DNA from: Acidobacteriaceae bacterium
Lineage (GTDB): Bacteria; Acidobacteriota; Terriglobia; Terriglobales; Acidobacteriaceae
Length of the DNA: 64,000 nt
NCBI GenBank assembly: GCA_025462735.1
Contig: JAOAPC010000017.1
Coordinates: 1-64,000 of the forward strand
Direction of reading: 5' to 3'
In this document: piece by piece, positions 52,262 to 61,180 of the stretch
Layout: every line of letters begins with the position of its first letter
How positions within the stretch are numbered: position 1 is the first letter of the stretch
The notes under the pieces: generated by a model
Seen by the model: only the letters and a program-made list of their open reading frames with translations
What the model was told of the DNA's origin: nothing
The model's database searches: none
Program-made: the position numbers and the translations under genes

Positions 52262-53560
52262 ATGGATAAATTCGTAATTCGTGGCGGAAACCCGCTGCTG
52301 GGAACCATTCGCGTCAGCGGCGCCAAGAATGCCGCTTTGCCGGCGATGGCCGCTGCTCTGCTTACGGAAGAGCCCGTAATTCTCGAAAACATTCCGCAGG
52401 TGCGGGATATTGAGACGACGCGGAAGCTGCTGACCGCGATGGGGGCCGAGGTCGAGCTTGGTTATGGACGGGCACAGCACCGGACAACGATATGCTGCCG
52501 TAACCTGAATGCGCCGGAAGCTTCCTACGAGTTGGTGAAGACCATGCGGGCTTCAACCCTTGTGCTTGGGCCGCTGGTGGCGCGTTGCGGCAGGGCGCGA
52601 GTTTCATTGCCCGGAGGTTGTGCGATCGGGACGCGTCCGATCGATTTGCATATCAAGGGCCTGGAGCGGCTGGGCGCAAAGATCAATCAAGAGCACGGTT
52701 ATGTTGAGGCGGTCGCCGAGCGGCTCAAAGGCGCGGAAATCACCTTCGACAAGATCACGGTGACAGGCACGGAAGATTTGCTCATGGCGGCGACCCTAGC
52801 CGAAGGTGAAACTGTAATGCAGAACTGCGCGCGCGAACCGGAGGTCGCCGACCTGGCTGACCTGCTAAACAAAATGGGGGCGAAGATCGAAGGCGCGGGG
52901 ACCACGACGATTCGCGTACGCGGGGTTGCCAAGCTGCACGGCGCGAAACATCGAATCATTCCTGACCGAATTGAGGCTGCAACGTTCATCATTGCTGGCG
53001 CGCTTACTGATGGAGACCTGAATATCACGGGATGCGATCCCGCTCATTTGGGATCGCTTTTGCAAAAGTTGCAAGAAGCCGGGGTCAAGACAAGACACAC
53101 CCCGGATTCGGTGCGAGTCGAGGGCAATGCGAATCTGAAAGCCGCGGACGTGGTCACTGAAGAATATCCGGGATTTCCGACAGACCTGCAAGCTCAGTAC
53201 ATGGCGGTGGCAACGCAGGCTGAGGGCACATCGATCATTACGGAAAATATTTTTGAGAACCGCTTCATGCACGCGCAAGAAATGTTGCGCATGGGAGCGA
53301 ACATCAAGATAGAAGGGCGACGGGCTATCGTTCGTGGGAAAACGCCACTCAGCGGGGCTGCGGTGCTGGCATCTGACCTGCGTGCTTCGGCTTCGCTGGT
53401 GCTGGCCGCTCTGGTTGCAGATGGCGAGACGATCATCGACCGCGTTTATCACATCGATCGCGGTTACGAAAATATCGAAGAGAAGCTGCGCGGAGTTGGA
53501 GCGCAGATTCGCCGGATTGGAGAAATCCTGCCGAAGCGCCGTGGATCAGGCGCAGCGTAA
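52262..53560 (+). CDS. murA: UDP-N-acetylglucosamine 1-carboxyvinyltransferase
   Basis: 432 aa. First committed step of peptidoglycan synthesis (PEP transfer to UDP-GlcNAc). Start MDKFVIRGGNPLLG, KNAALPAMAAALLTEEPV, and the fosfomycin-reactive loop PGGCAIGTRPIDLH with the catalytic Cys, so the enzyme should be fosfomycin-sensitive. Full length. 76 bp after murQ. Confidence 0.96.
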   Translation: MDKFVIRGGNPLLGTIRVSGAKNAALPAMAAALLTEEPVILENIPQVRDIETTRKLLTAMGAEVELGYGRAQHRTTICCRNLNAPEASYELVKTMRASTLVLGPLVARCGRARVSLPGGCAIGTRPIDLHIKGLERLGAKINQEHGYVEAVAERLKGAEITFDKITVTGTEDLLMAATLAEGETVMQNCAREPEVADLADLLNKMGAKIEGAGTTTIRVRGVAKLHGAKHRIIPDRIEAATFIIAGALTDGDLNITGCDPAHLGSLLQKLQEAGVKTRHTPDSVRVEGNANLKAADVVTEEYPGFPTDLQAQYMAVATQAEGTSIITENIFENRFMHAQEMLRMGANIKIEGRRAIVRGKTPLSGAAVLASDLRASASLVLAALVADGETIIDRVYHIDRGYENIEEKLRGVGAQIRRIGEILPKRRGSGAA

Positions 53561-53574
53561 CTTATTTCGTTGTG

Positions 53575-53757
53575 ATGTCATCCCGAACTCGCCGAAGGCG
53601 AGAGAGGGATCGTACGATGCTAGTTGAGCGGCAAGGGCGGAGGATTGCGACGTGCCGCCCCGAACTGTCCAGTTCGTCCTGACCACTGCAACGTCGATGC
53701 AAACGGACGTAAGGTCCCTCTCTCCTGCGCGTTCCGCGCACGAGTTCGGGATGACAT
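53575..53757. repeat. palindromic element without a gene, related to the GIY-YIG element
   Basis: Perfect 17-bp inverted repeats atgtcatcccgaactcg (53575-53591) and its complement (53741-53757), 149 bp apart; internal gagagagggatc / ccctctct arms pair too. It shares the terminal atgtcatcccga and the gagggatc box with the element at 23868-24263, but lacks the nuclease gene. It sits between the convergent genes murA and pnp. Confidence 0.65.
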
Positions 53758-53792
53758 GATTTTCGGAGTGTGTTTAGGTCACGAGCTGCAGA

Positions 53793-53823
53793 AAAAGGCC
53801 GCGAATTTTGTCGCGACCTTTGA
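53793..53823 (-). terminator. probable terminator of pnp
   Basis: On the minus strand, aaaggtcgcgacaaaat then tcgcggccttttt: a G-C-rich stem with one G-U pair and a T tract, about 15 bp after the pnp stop. Confidence 0.7.
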
Positions 53824-53836
53824 ATCAATGACGAAC

Positions 53837-56278
53837 TTAGTGGCGACCACCACCGCCACCACCGTGACCACCCCGTGGACCGCCGCGGCCACCTTGTCCT
53901 CCGCGGCCACCGTCACGTCGGCCACGACGTCGTCCGCCGCCACCTCCACCACCGCCAGGCCGGCCTCCGCCGCGTGGACGATCTCCGCCACGATCACCAG
54001 CACCGGCACTAGCAGGTTGCGGAGCATCGACGCGATTGAAGTTAGGTTCGTCGCCTTCCTCGAATTCAGCTCCACCTTCGAGAGTCAGGCCCCCGCCAGT
54101 TACCGGCGCGGCTACAGCGACGGATTCCACTGGAGCTCTTTCTTCACCGCCTTCACCGCCATCGGAAGGAGGAGCGCCGCCCATTTTTGCGCGCTGCTCT
54201 TTCAAAATAGCTTTGCGTGAAAGACGAATGCGGTTGCCCTCAACGGCGAGCACTTTCACCAGCACCTGATCGCCTTCTTTCAGTTCGTCGCGAACATCCT
54301 TAATGCGATGCTCGGCGACTTCGCTGATATGCAGCAGACCTTCGGTTCCGGGGATGATTTCGACGAACGCGCCGAAATCAGCAAGCCGCGTGACTTTGCC
54401 GAGATAGGTCTTCCCTACTTCGGCAGTTGCGGTGAGATCGCGAATAATCTGCAGAGCTTTATTCGCCGAAGCTTCGTCGTTCGAAGCAACGTTGATCTTG
54501 CCGGTGTCCTCGACGTCGATCTTCACTCCGGTCTGCTCGATAATGCTCCGGATCATCTTGCCACCGGGCCCAATCACGTCGCGAATCTTATCGACTGGAA
54601 TCTGCAGCGTGTAAATACGCGGAGCGTAGGAGGAAACCTTCTCGCGATGCGTCGAAATTACTTCATCCATTTTGTCGAGAATGAAGAGGCGGCCGCGTTG
54701 TGCCTGAGCGAGAGCTTCGCGCATAATCTGCGCCGTGATGCCGCCAACCTTGATGTCCATCTGCAACGCGGTGATGCCGTCTTTCGTCCCAGCGACCTTG
54801 AAGTCCATGTCGCCATAGTGATCTTCGGCGCCGGCGATGTCGGTCAGTATGGCGTAATCGTTGCCTTCCTTCACCAGGCCCATCGCTACTCCGGCCACTG
54901 GAGCCTTGAGCGGAACACCAGCGTCCATCAGCGAAAGCGCTGCGCCGCAGACTGTGGCCATCGAAGACGAACCATTGGACTCCAGAATGTCGGAGACCAC
55001 GCGCATGGCATAGGGCCACTTGTCTTCGCTAGGGAGAACAGCGGAAATCGCCCGCTCCGCGAGCGCGCCATGACCAATTTCACGGCGTCCGGCGCCACGC
55101 AGAAATGCAACCTCTCCAACGGAAAACGGAGGAAAGTTATAGTGAAGCATGAAGCGTTTCTTGGCTTCGCCTTCGAAGACTTCAAGCCGCTGCATGTCGT
55201 CGCTAGTGCCGAGAGTGGTTGTGACCAGCGCCTGAGTTTCGCCGCGAGTAAAGATGGCGGAGCCATGGGTACGGGGCAAAACGCCGACTTCGATCCAAAT
55301 ATCGCGAATCTGATCGAAAGCGCGTCCATCGGGACGGCGCTTCTGCTTGATTACGGCTTCGCGGAAAATCCGTTCACGGAGGGCTTCGTAGTAGGTCTTG
55401 AACTTGGCCTCGGCCGCTTCGTCTTGTTCAGGAAGGGCTGCGACGAGGACCTTCTTTAGTTCGCGAACCAGCGCGTAGCTTTCGGCTTTGGGGTGCTTCT
55501 CGGTGTCGAGGCGATCAGCCAAGTCCGCGCCAACCTTGGACTTCAGTTGATCGTAGTACGCCTGATCGAACTCCGGCGGCTTCACTTCCCTCTTCGGCTT
55601 ACCGGCTTTTTCGCGCAGCTGGTTGATCGCGGCGCAAATCTTCTTGATCTCGGTGTGAGCGAATTCGATCGCATCAACGACGGTTTCTTCCTTCACTTCT
55701 TTGGCGCCGGATTCAATCATCACGATGCCGTCAGAAGTGCCGACCACCATTATGTTCAGCAGGCTCTCCCGCATTTCGGTGTAGGTCGGATTGATGATGA
55801 ACTGGCCATTCACCAAGCCAACGCGCACTGCGCCAATGGGGCCCAGGAACGGAATATCCGAGATGGTAAGGGCGGCGGAAGCGCCGTTGATGCCGGCAAC
55901 GTCAGGGTCATTTTCTGTGTCGGCGGAAAGAACGAAAGCAATTACCTGAGTTTCGCAACGGAAGCCCTCTTGAAAAAGAGGACGGACAGGGCGATCGATT
56001 TGACGACTCGTTAAAATCTCGCGCTCGCTGGGACGGCCTTCGCGTTTGATGAAGCCGCCGGGGATGCGTCCGCCGGCGTAGGTGTATTCGCGGTAATCAA
56101 CGGTCAGCGGGAAGAAGTCGATTCCCTCGCGCGGATCAGGGTTAGCCGTCGCGGTGGCCAACACAACGTTGTCGCCCATTCTCACCACGACCGAGCCGTG
56201 GGCCTGTTTGGCCAATTTTCCAGTTTCAAATGAGATTCGTTTACCGCCGGAGAGATCAACAGAAATTTCTTGTTTCAT
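53837..56278 (-). CDS. pnp: polynucleotide phosphorylase with a Gly/Arg-rich C-terminal tail
   Basis: 813 aa. Two RNase PH domains (about 10-140 and 320-460), an internal helical domain, KH (about 550-610) and S1 (about 620-690, GKVTRLADFGAFVEIIPGTEG). It degrades RNA 3'-5' phosphorolytically. After the S1 domain comes about 120 residues of acidic linker and then an RGG-like, His-tipped tail that is not part of the usual core; RGG tails often bind RNA. Order rpsO then pnp on the minus strand is the conserved bacterial arrangement. Confidence 0.95.
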   Translation of the reverse strand: MKQEISVDLSGGKRISFETGKLAKQAHGSVVVRMGDNVVLATATANPDPREGIDFFPLTVDYREYTYAGGRIPGGFIKREGRPSEREILTSRQIDRPVRPLFQEGFRCETQVIAFVLSADTENDPDVAGINGASAALTISDIPFLGPIGAVRVGLVNGQFIINPTYTEMRESLLNIMVVGTSDGIVMIESGAKEVKEETVVDAIEFAHTEIKKICAAINQLREKAGKPKREVKPPEFDQAYYDQLKSKVGADLADRLDTEKHPKAESYALVRELKKVLVAALPEQDEAAEAKFKTYYEALRERIFREAVIKQKRRPDGRAFDQIRDIWIEVGVLPRTHGSAIFTRGETQALVTTTLGTSDDMQRLEVFEGEAKKRFMLHYNFPPFSVGEVAFLRGAGRREIGHGALAERAISAVLPSEDKWPYAMRVVSDILESNGSSSMATVCGAALSLMDAGVPLKAPVAGVAMGLVKEGNDYAILTDIAGAEDHYGDMDFKVAGTKDGITALQMDIKVGGITAQIMREALAQAQRGRLFILDKMDEVISTHREKVSSYAPRIYTLQIPVDKIRDVIGPGGKMIRSIIEQTGVKIDVEDTGKINVASNDEASANKALQIIRDLTATAEVGKTYLGKVTRLADFGAFVEIIPGTEGLLHISEVAEHRIKDVRDELKEGDQVLVKVLAVEGNRIRLSRKAILKEQRAKMGGAPPSDGGEGGEERAPVESVAVAAPVTGGGLTLEGGAEFEEGDEPNFNRVDAPQPASAGAGDRGGDRPRGGGRPGGGGGGGGRRRGRRDGGRGGQGGRGGPRGGHGGGGGGRH

Positions 56279-56519
56279 GGTTTTCCTTTGCGGAGGGCAC
56301 CGGGAGCCAGCTCTTAGCTCTCAGCCGTTAGCTTTTAGCGAACCAGTGTGCCAGCGTCTAGTAAGGCCTTCAGAGCTCTTGGACCTGCTTACGCCCAGGA
56401 GCTAAAAGCTATAGCTGAGTAGAGAGGATGGGAATGCAACCTTCAAACCTCAAGCCGCCAGACGAACTGCGGCCCGGTTCCGATGACAGGGGAACGAACA
56501 GTCCAACAGAAACAGCCTC

Positions 56520-56786
56520 CTACTTGCGGAGGCCGAGTCTTTGAACAACCGTCTTGTAGCGCTCGGAATCGTATTGTTTGAGGTAGTCGAGCAAGCGGCG
56601 ACGCTTGCTGACCAGCATGAGAAGACCGCGGCGTGAGCCATGGTCCTTCTGGTGCGTTTTGAAGTGATCCGTTAATTGACCAATGCGTTCGCTCAACAGA
56701 GCGACCTGGACTTCTGGACTGCCCGTATCAGTGGGGTGTGTCCCGTACTGATCAATGAGGGATTTCTTTTGCTCTCTGGCTAGCAC
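56520..56786 (-). CDS. rpsO: 30S ribosomal protein S15
   Basis: 88 aa. [40 protein letters not shown] and [20 protein letters not shown] are family-diagnostic. Binds 16S rRNA helix 22 region early in assembly. Upstream of pnp by about 240 bp; that gap holds a simple-repeat stretch but no clear S15 autoregulatory structure that I can prove. Confidence 0.97.
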   Translation of the reverse strand: MLAREQKKSLIDQYGTHPTDTGSPEVQVALLSERIGQLTDHFKTHQKDHGSRRGLLMLVSKRRRLLDYLKQYDSERYKTVVQRLGLRK

Positions 56787-56965
56787 TAACCTGATGCACT
56801 CCTTCTAAATTTTCAACGTTTAGTTGTCCCGATAAGGCTAACACGCGGCGGGAATGGCGGCAAGTTTGGAGGATGCGGCTAGAGTCAGGATTGACCGTTT
56901 GGAGTTCGGTTGACGCGTCGCCACTTCCGACCTAATATTTCCGCCGGTGGGTGCAATGTCCCCGC

Positions 56966-57085
56966 TTATCGCCCAGACGAATCTCCCATGACCGAATCGT
57001 CGAGAAGCTTGGCGGCGTCGGTACGGGTGTTGTGTACAAGGCCGAAGATGTAAAGCTCGGCCGATTTGTCGCCCTCAAATTCTAA
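56966..57085 (+). pseudogene. N-lobe fragment of a Ser/Thr protein kinase gene
   Basis: From 56981 the frame reads [12 protein letters not shown] then [20 protein letters not shown] and KF followed by a stop. This is the glycine-rich loop and VAIK-lysine region of Pkn2-type kinases (normally GGGGMGVVYKA...GRxVALK). One extra base upstream (56980) breaks the preceding AQT, and the rest of the kinase is missing. It lies directly before cstA, probably a relic. Confidence 0.7.
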
Positions 57086-57181
57086 TTGTGGCAGCTCGTT
57101 GAAGTGCCACTTCGGTTACTGACCTTCCCTTGCACCGCTTACCTAAACCGGACACAATACTTCCGTCTCGCTTCTCACGCG

Positions 57182-59215
57182 ATGAATTCTGGCATTCGTT
57201 TTCTTTTATGGACGGTTGTTGCCCTGGTGGGTGCTCTCGCGCTTGCCACTATCGCTTTGCATCGCGGCGAGCAGATCAATGCGCTGTGGCTGGTGGCGGC
57301 GGCGATTTGCACATATGCGCTCGGATACCGCTTTTACAGCGGCTTCATAGCGGCCAAAGTCCTTGGGCTTGATCCGCAGCGCGCAACTCCTGCCGAACGC
57401 CTGGAGAACGGGCGTGACTTCCTTCCTACCAACAAGTGGGTTGTCTTCGGACATCACTTCGCGGCGATCGCGGGACCGGGGCCGCTGGTCGGGCCAGTGC
57501 TGGCGGCACAGTTCGGTTATCTCCCTGGCACCCTGTGGATTTTAGTGGGTGCCGTGTTTGGCGGCTGCGTACAGGATTTGGTGATCCTTCTAGTCTCGGT
57601 GCGCCGCGACGGTAAATCGCTGACCGAAATTGCCAAAGAAGAGGTTGGCCGAGTCGGGGGAGTGGTGGCCTACGCATCCGTGATTTCAATTCTCGTAATT
57701 CTGCTCGCGGTCTGTGCGTTGATCGTGGTGAATGCGCTTAAGCAAAGCCCGTGGGGCACCTTCACCATCGCGATGACGATTCCAATTGCGCTTCTAATGG
57801 GCGTGTATTTGCGGCGACTGCGGCCGGGGCGCGTGCTGGAAACGTCGGCGATTGGGTTCGTGCTGGTGCTGGCCGCGATCTGGGGCGGGCAATGGGTTTC
57901 TCAAAGTCCAGCTGTAGCGAAGTATTTCACTATGACAGCGCCAGTGTTGGCGATCGCACTCATACTTTACGGATTCGCAGCTTCGGCGTTGCCGGTCTGG
58001 CTGCTGCTGGCGCCACGGGATTATCTGAGTACATTCGTAAAACTGGGAACCATTGGGTTGCTGGCGGTGGGAATTGTGCTGATGCATCCCACGCTTCACA
58101 TGCCGGCGCTGACGAAGTTTGTGGACGGCACCGGGCCAGTGTTTGCCGGGAAGGTCTTTCCTTTTGCGTTTATCACCATCGCTTGTGGCGCGATCAGTGG
58201 ATTTCATTCGCTGATCTCAAGTGGCACGACGCCGAAACTGATCCGGCGTGAGACAGAAATTCGTTTGGTAGGTTACGGCGCAATGGTTGCCGAATCGATG
58301 GTCGCAATCATGGCAACCGTAGCGGCTTGCGTGCTCGAGCCGGGAACCTATTTCGCGATTAACAGCCCAGCGGGAATCGCGGGACAGCTGCCTGAAAAAG
58401 CTGCGAGCACGATCAGCGCGTGGGGATTTCCTGTGACAGCTGCCGGCATGCAAGCGCTGGCAGGAAGTGTCGGAGAGCAGACATTGTTCAATCGCACGGG
58501 AGGCGCTCCTGCGTTTGCGGTTGGCATGGCACATATTTTTTCGAGCAGTTTAGGTGGCCAAGCAGTCATGGCGCTGTGGTACCACTTCGCACTGATGTTT
58601 GAGGCGTTGTTCATCCTGACCGTACTCGATGCGGGCACGCGTGTCGGTCGTTTCATGGTTCAAGATGCGCTCGGGCATGCGTGGAAGCCGATGGGCCGGA
58701 CGAGTTGGTACCCATCGGTGCTTGCGACTAGCGGCTTGATCGTTGGCGCGTGGGGTTATTTTCTGTGGCAAGGCGTACGCGATCCGCTGGGCGGAATCAA
58801 CTCACTGTGGCCGCTGTTCGGGATCGCGAACCAGTTGCTGGCAGCCGTGGCGCTGTGCGTCGCAACCACCATCATCATCAAGATGCATCGCGCGAAATAC
58901 ATGCTGGTGACGCTTACGCCTTTGGCGTGGCTGGTGATTGTGACGTTTACCGCTTCATGGCACAAAATCTTTGATCCCGATCCGCGCATTGGTTTTCTGG
59001 CACAGGCGCGGAGACTGGCAGTGAATGCCGGAAGCGCGCGGTTGATCTTCAATAACTGGCTGGACGCGATTGTGACCGGAGCGCTGATCGTGATGGTGGG
59101 GTTGATTCTGGTGGAGTCGCTCCGACAGTGGTTTGGAATTCTCAGCGGCAAGAAGGAAGCGCAGACAAAAGAGTCGCCGTTTGTGGTTACGCGATTGGCG
59201 GAGGAGCAGGTATGA
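57182..59215 (+). CDS. cstA: carbon starvation protein CstA-type transporter
   Basis: About 677 aa from [13 protein letters not shown], with 14-16 transmembrane helices. CstA-family motifs [53 protein letters not shown] and [12 protein letters not shown] are present. Members import peptides or pyruvate under carbon limitation. The longer frame from 57086 includes untypical residues. Its stop overlaps the next small gene (ATGA), a coupling usual for cstA. Confidence 0.9.
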   Translation: MNSGIRFLLWTVVALVGALALATIALHRGEQINALWLVAAAICTYALGYRFYSGFIAAKVLGLDPQRATPAERLENGRDFLPTNKWVVFGHHFAAIAGPGPLVGPVLAAQFGYLPGTLWILVGAVFGGCVQDLVILLVSVRRDGKSLTEIAKEEVGRVGGVVAYASVISILVILLAVCALIVVNALKQSPWGTFTIAMTIPIALLMGVYLRRLRPGRVLETSAIGFVLVLAAIWGGQWVSQSPAVAKYFTMTAPVLAIALILYGFAASALPVWLLLAPRDYLSTFVKLGTIGLLAVGIVLMHPTLHMPALTKFVDGTGPVFAGKVFPFAFITIACGAISGFHSLISSGTTPKLIRRETEIRLVGYGAMVAESMVAIMATVAACVLEPGTYFAINSPAGIAGQLPEKAASTISAWGFPVTAAGMQALAGSVGEQTLFNRTGGAPAFAVGMAHIFSSSLGGQAVMALWYHFALMFEALFILTVLDAGTRVGRFMVQDALGHAWKPMGRTSWYPSVLATSGLIVGAWGYFLWQGVRDPLGGINSLWPLFGIANQLLAAVALCVATTIIIKMHRAKYMLVTLTPLAWLVIVTFTASWHKIFDPDPRIGFLAQARRLAVNAGSARLIFNNWLDAIVTGALIVMVGLILVESLRQWFGILSGKKEAQTKESPFVVTRLAEEQV

Positions 59216-59376
59216 GGTTCTTACGTTTGATAAGAGCGGTGTTGCGGGAGATCTTTGAAGAGGCGGCATATGAGAGGTTCTGCGTGCGGGAGGGCTTTGC
59301 TGCGGGTAAACACTCGTATGGCAGATTCTTGCGAGAGAGCGATCAAAGCAAAAAGCCGAAAATTAAGTGCTGCTGA
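59212..59376 (+). CDS. YbdD/YjiX-like small protein coupled to cstA
   Basis: 54 aa: [20 protein letters not shown] then RFCVREGF and [17 protein letters not shown]. YbdD/YjiX proteins are short, lie directly after cstA/btsT and have the pattern R...YxxY...H....P.(S/T)YxxF.R with a Cys-containing end; this fits except that the consensus Tyr/His positions are partly shifted. The start overlaps the cstA stop. Confidence 0.7.
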   Translation: MRFLRLIRAVLREIFEEAAYERFCVREGFAAGKHSYGRFLRESDQSKKPKIKCC

Positions 59377-59387
59377 GTTGCCTTATT

Positions 59388-59470
59388 CGGGGGCAACCCC
59401 CGAGTGAATCCCTCAGCGGCTGAAGCCGCGCATTTTTTGCCATGAAATCGGCACGAGTGAAACTCGTGCC
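59388..59470. repeat. three short GC-rich hairpins in a row
   Basis: cgggggcaacccccg (59388-59402), gcggctgaagccgc (59416-59429, followed by cattttttg) and ggcacgagtgaaactcgtgcc (59450-59470). The second plus its T-run may terminate the cstA operon; the series resembles dispersed REP-like hairpins. Confidence 0.55.
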
Positions 59471-59493
59471 CTGCCCGATTCGCGAAACGGGAG

Positions 59494-60066
59494 TCATCCC
59501 GATGAATTCCCTGCCAAACCCAGCTCTCCGGCAATCCCCTTCAATGCCTCAATGCAGAACGCGATGTGCTCATTCAAATCTGCGCCGAGGTCCCGAGCGC
59601 CGTTCACAATGTCCTCGCGACTGACGCTGCGGGCGAAAGCTTTGTCTTTCATTTTTTTGCGTACGGATTTGGCTTCGACCTCAGCCAGCGATTTGCCGGG
59701 TTTGACCAAGGCGACGGCAGTGATGAATCCCGCCAGTTCGTCGCAGGCGAAGAGAGTTTTTTCCATCGGAGTATCGCGAGTCACTCCGGTGTACTCGGCG
59801 TGCGACATGATCGCGCGGCAGATTTCGTCGGAGTATCCGCGCTGTTTCAGAATTTCGTTGCCCTTATAGGGATGCTCCCGAGCCGTGGGATATTTCTCGT
59901 AGTCAAAGTCGTGGATCAAGCCAACCGCACCCCACAGTTCCTCATCCGCGGAGAACTTTCGAGCATAGGCACGCATGCACGCTTCCACCGCCAAAGCATG
60001 TTTGCGCAAGCTTTCTGATTGGGTGAATTCGGTCAGTAGATTCCAGGCTGCGCTGCGGTCAGTCAT
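59494..60066 (-). CDS. HD-domain hydrolase
   Basis: About 190 aa from MTDRSAAWNLL. HD signature: H in LRKHALAVE, H-D in GLIHDFDYEKY, further His in EHPYKGNEIL and SHAEYTGV, all in the order expected for a metal-dependent phosphohydrolase. Cytosolic. The substrate is unknown; nucleotide or signalling phosphates are usual in this superfamily. Confidence 0.82.
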   Translation of the reverse strand: MTDRSAAWNLLTEFTQSESLRKHALAVEACMRAYARKFSADEELWGAVGLIHDFDYEKYPTAREHPYKGNEILKQRGYSDEICRAIMSHAEYTGVTRDTPMEKTLFACDELAGFITAVALVKPGKSLAEVEAKSVRKKMKDKAFARSVSREDIVNGARDLGADLNEHIAFCIEALKGIAGELGLAGNSSG

Positions 60067-60087
60067 AATGTGCGGACATCCTACCAT

Positions 60088-60433
60088 CCAAGGGTTTCCC
60101 CGCTGAATAACCCGCTAACCACAAAGCGCACGAAGGTTCACCAAGGAAATCAAAGAACTGCAACTTCGTTGTTTTCTCGAATCACCATTGATTAATGGCC
60201 GCTTCGGGTGGAATACAGTTAGTAAACACCACTCTTGGTTTCAGTTGATGAGTCGTCGCACCGAGATTCTCTGGTTTTCGCCTGATCTGCTTGGGTTTTG
60301 TAGGAATGATTTGGTATGTGAGTTGGCGAATTTACTTGACTTCCACAGGCCTGCTACCGCAGATTACGCATGTAGCTGGAACTCAGCGATGAGTTCCAGG
60401 GTGCTTGTCAGCTCTGGCAACTCCCACCTGTAA
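60088..60433. other. intergenic region without a convincing gene
   Basis: 346 bp between the HD gene and the XRE regulator on the other strand. Contains a diverged member of the aaccacagag repeat family (about 60117) near the HD gene. An 81-codon open frame in its right half has no ribosome-binding site and an atypical composition, so I do not call it. Confidence 0.45.
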
Positions 60434-60964
60434 ATGGCCACTAATCTTGCCCCGGTAGATTCCAGGGAGGTCGTACGGTGCGACCATTGCCTTCTGGTTC
60501 AATTTCGCACATCCAATAACCTTTGCCGGCGATGCCACATTTCGCTGGATGAAGAAGAGCCAGAGATTGTACAGGCGCCTGCGCCGCAGCTAGTACCCGC
60601 TGCGCACCGCGGCCACCTTAACCTCGCATCTTCAATCCGCAGCATGCGTTTGCGCAATGGGCTGAGCCAGCGTCAACTGGCTGGCCGCATGGGCGTGCCG
60701 CGAACCTACGTGTCGAAAATCGAAAACGAAAAGGCCACGCCGACGCTCTCGTCTTTAGAGCGGTTAGCGAGGGCTCTGGAGGTAACTGTGCCCGACCTGC
60801 TAAGCGGCGGAGAAAGAAACCGTCAGGACGAGATCAGTGAACTGGTGAAAGATCCGTTCATTGCGGAGATGCTGCCGTTCGTTTCGCAACTGAATGGGAT
60901 GCAGATGTCGAGCATTCTGACCCAGGTAAGGGATTTGACGATGCGGCCGAGAAGGACGGCTTAG
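60434..60964 (+). CDS. XRE-family regulator with an N-terminal zinc knuckle
   Basis: 176 aa. Residues 16-34 carry C16-x2-C19 and C31-x2-C34 (CDHCLLVQF...CRRC), a zinc ribbon. Residues about 65-120 are an HTH_3 (IRSMRLRNGLSQRQLAGRMGVPRTYVSKIE), then a helical end (RNRQDEISELVKDPFIAEML). Similar zinc-XRE proteins are common in acidobacteria; target unknown. A terminator follows at 61132. Confidence 0.82.
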   Translation: MATNLAPVDSREVVRCDHCLLVQFRTSNNLCRRCHISLDEEEPEIVQAPAPQLVPAAHRGHLNLASSIRSMRLRNGLSQRQLAGRMGVPRTYVSKIENEKATPTLSSLERLARALEVTVPDLLSGGERNRQDEISELVKDPFIAEMLPFVSQLNGMQMSSILTQVRDLTMRPRRTA

Positions 60965-60976
60965 GTAGACGGTGTA

Positions 60977-61091
60977 GGTCGGACATTCTTGTGCGACAGG
61001 ATTCCGGTCCAATTGATTATGAGCAAAGGTTGAACGAACAATATTGAGTTAAAGAAGCAAACTCAACAGCGTCGGACAAGAATGTCCGACC
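60977..61091. repeat. 115-bp element with perfect 16-bp terminal inverted repeats
   Basis: ggtcggacattcttgt (60977-60992) and its exact complement (61076-61091) bound a short AT-richer centre without an ORF. MITE-like. Distinct in sequence from the gtcatcccga family. Confidence 0.65.
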
Positions 61092-61131
61092 CACACAGAC
61101 AAGCTTTATCCGGGCGAACCAGCCAACACTG

Positions 61132-61161
61132 AAGCCGGATCCGAAAGGTTCCGGCTTTTTT
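61132..61161 (+). terminator. rho-independent terminator
   Basis: aagccggatccgaaaggttccggcttttttaa: 6-7 bp GC stem with an inner stem and a T6 tract; it serves the upstream XRE gene. Confidence 0.85.
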
Positions 61162-61180
61162 AATGATCGGTGAGCAGTGG

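Noticed and set aside
53624-54220. 198-codon plus-strand frame opposite pnp
   Set aside because: Thr/Ala/Ser-rich low complexity produced by the reverse of the Gly/Arg tail codons of pnp.
54308-55459. 383-codon plus-strand frame opposite pnp
   Set aside because: Antisense shadow of the well supported PNPase core.
60188-60433. 81-codon plus-strand frame before the zinc-XRE gene
   Set aside because: No Shine-Dalgarno, unusual composition and no domain; treated as intergenic.
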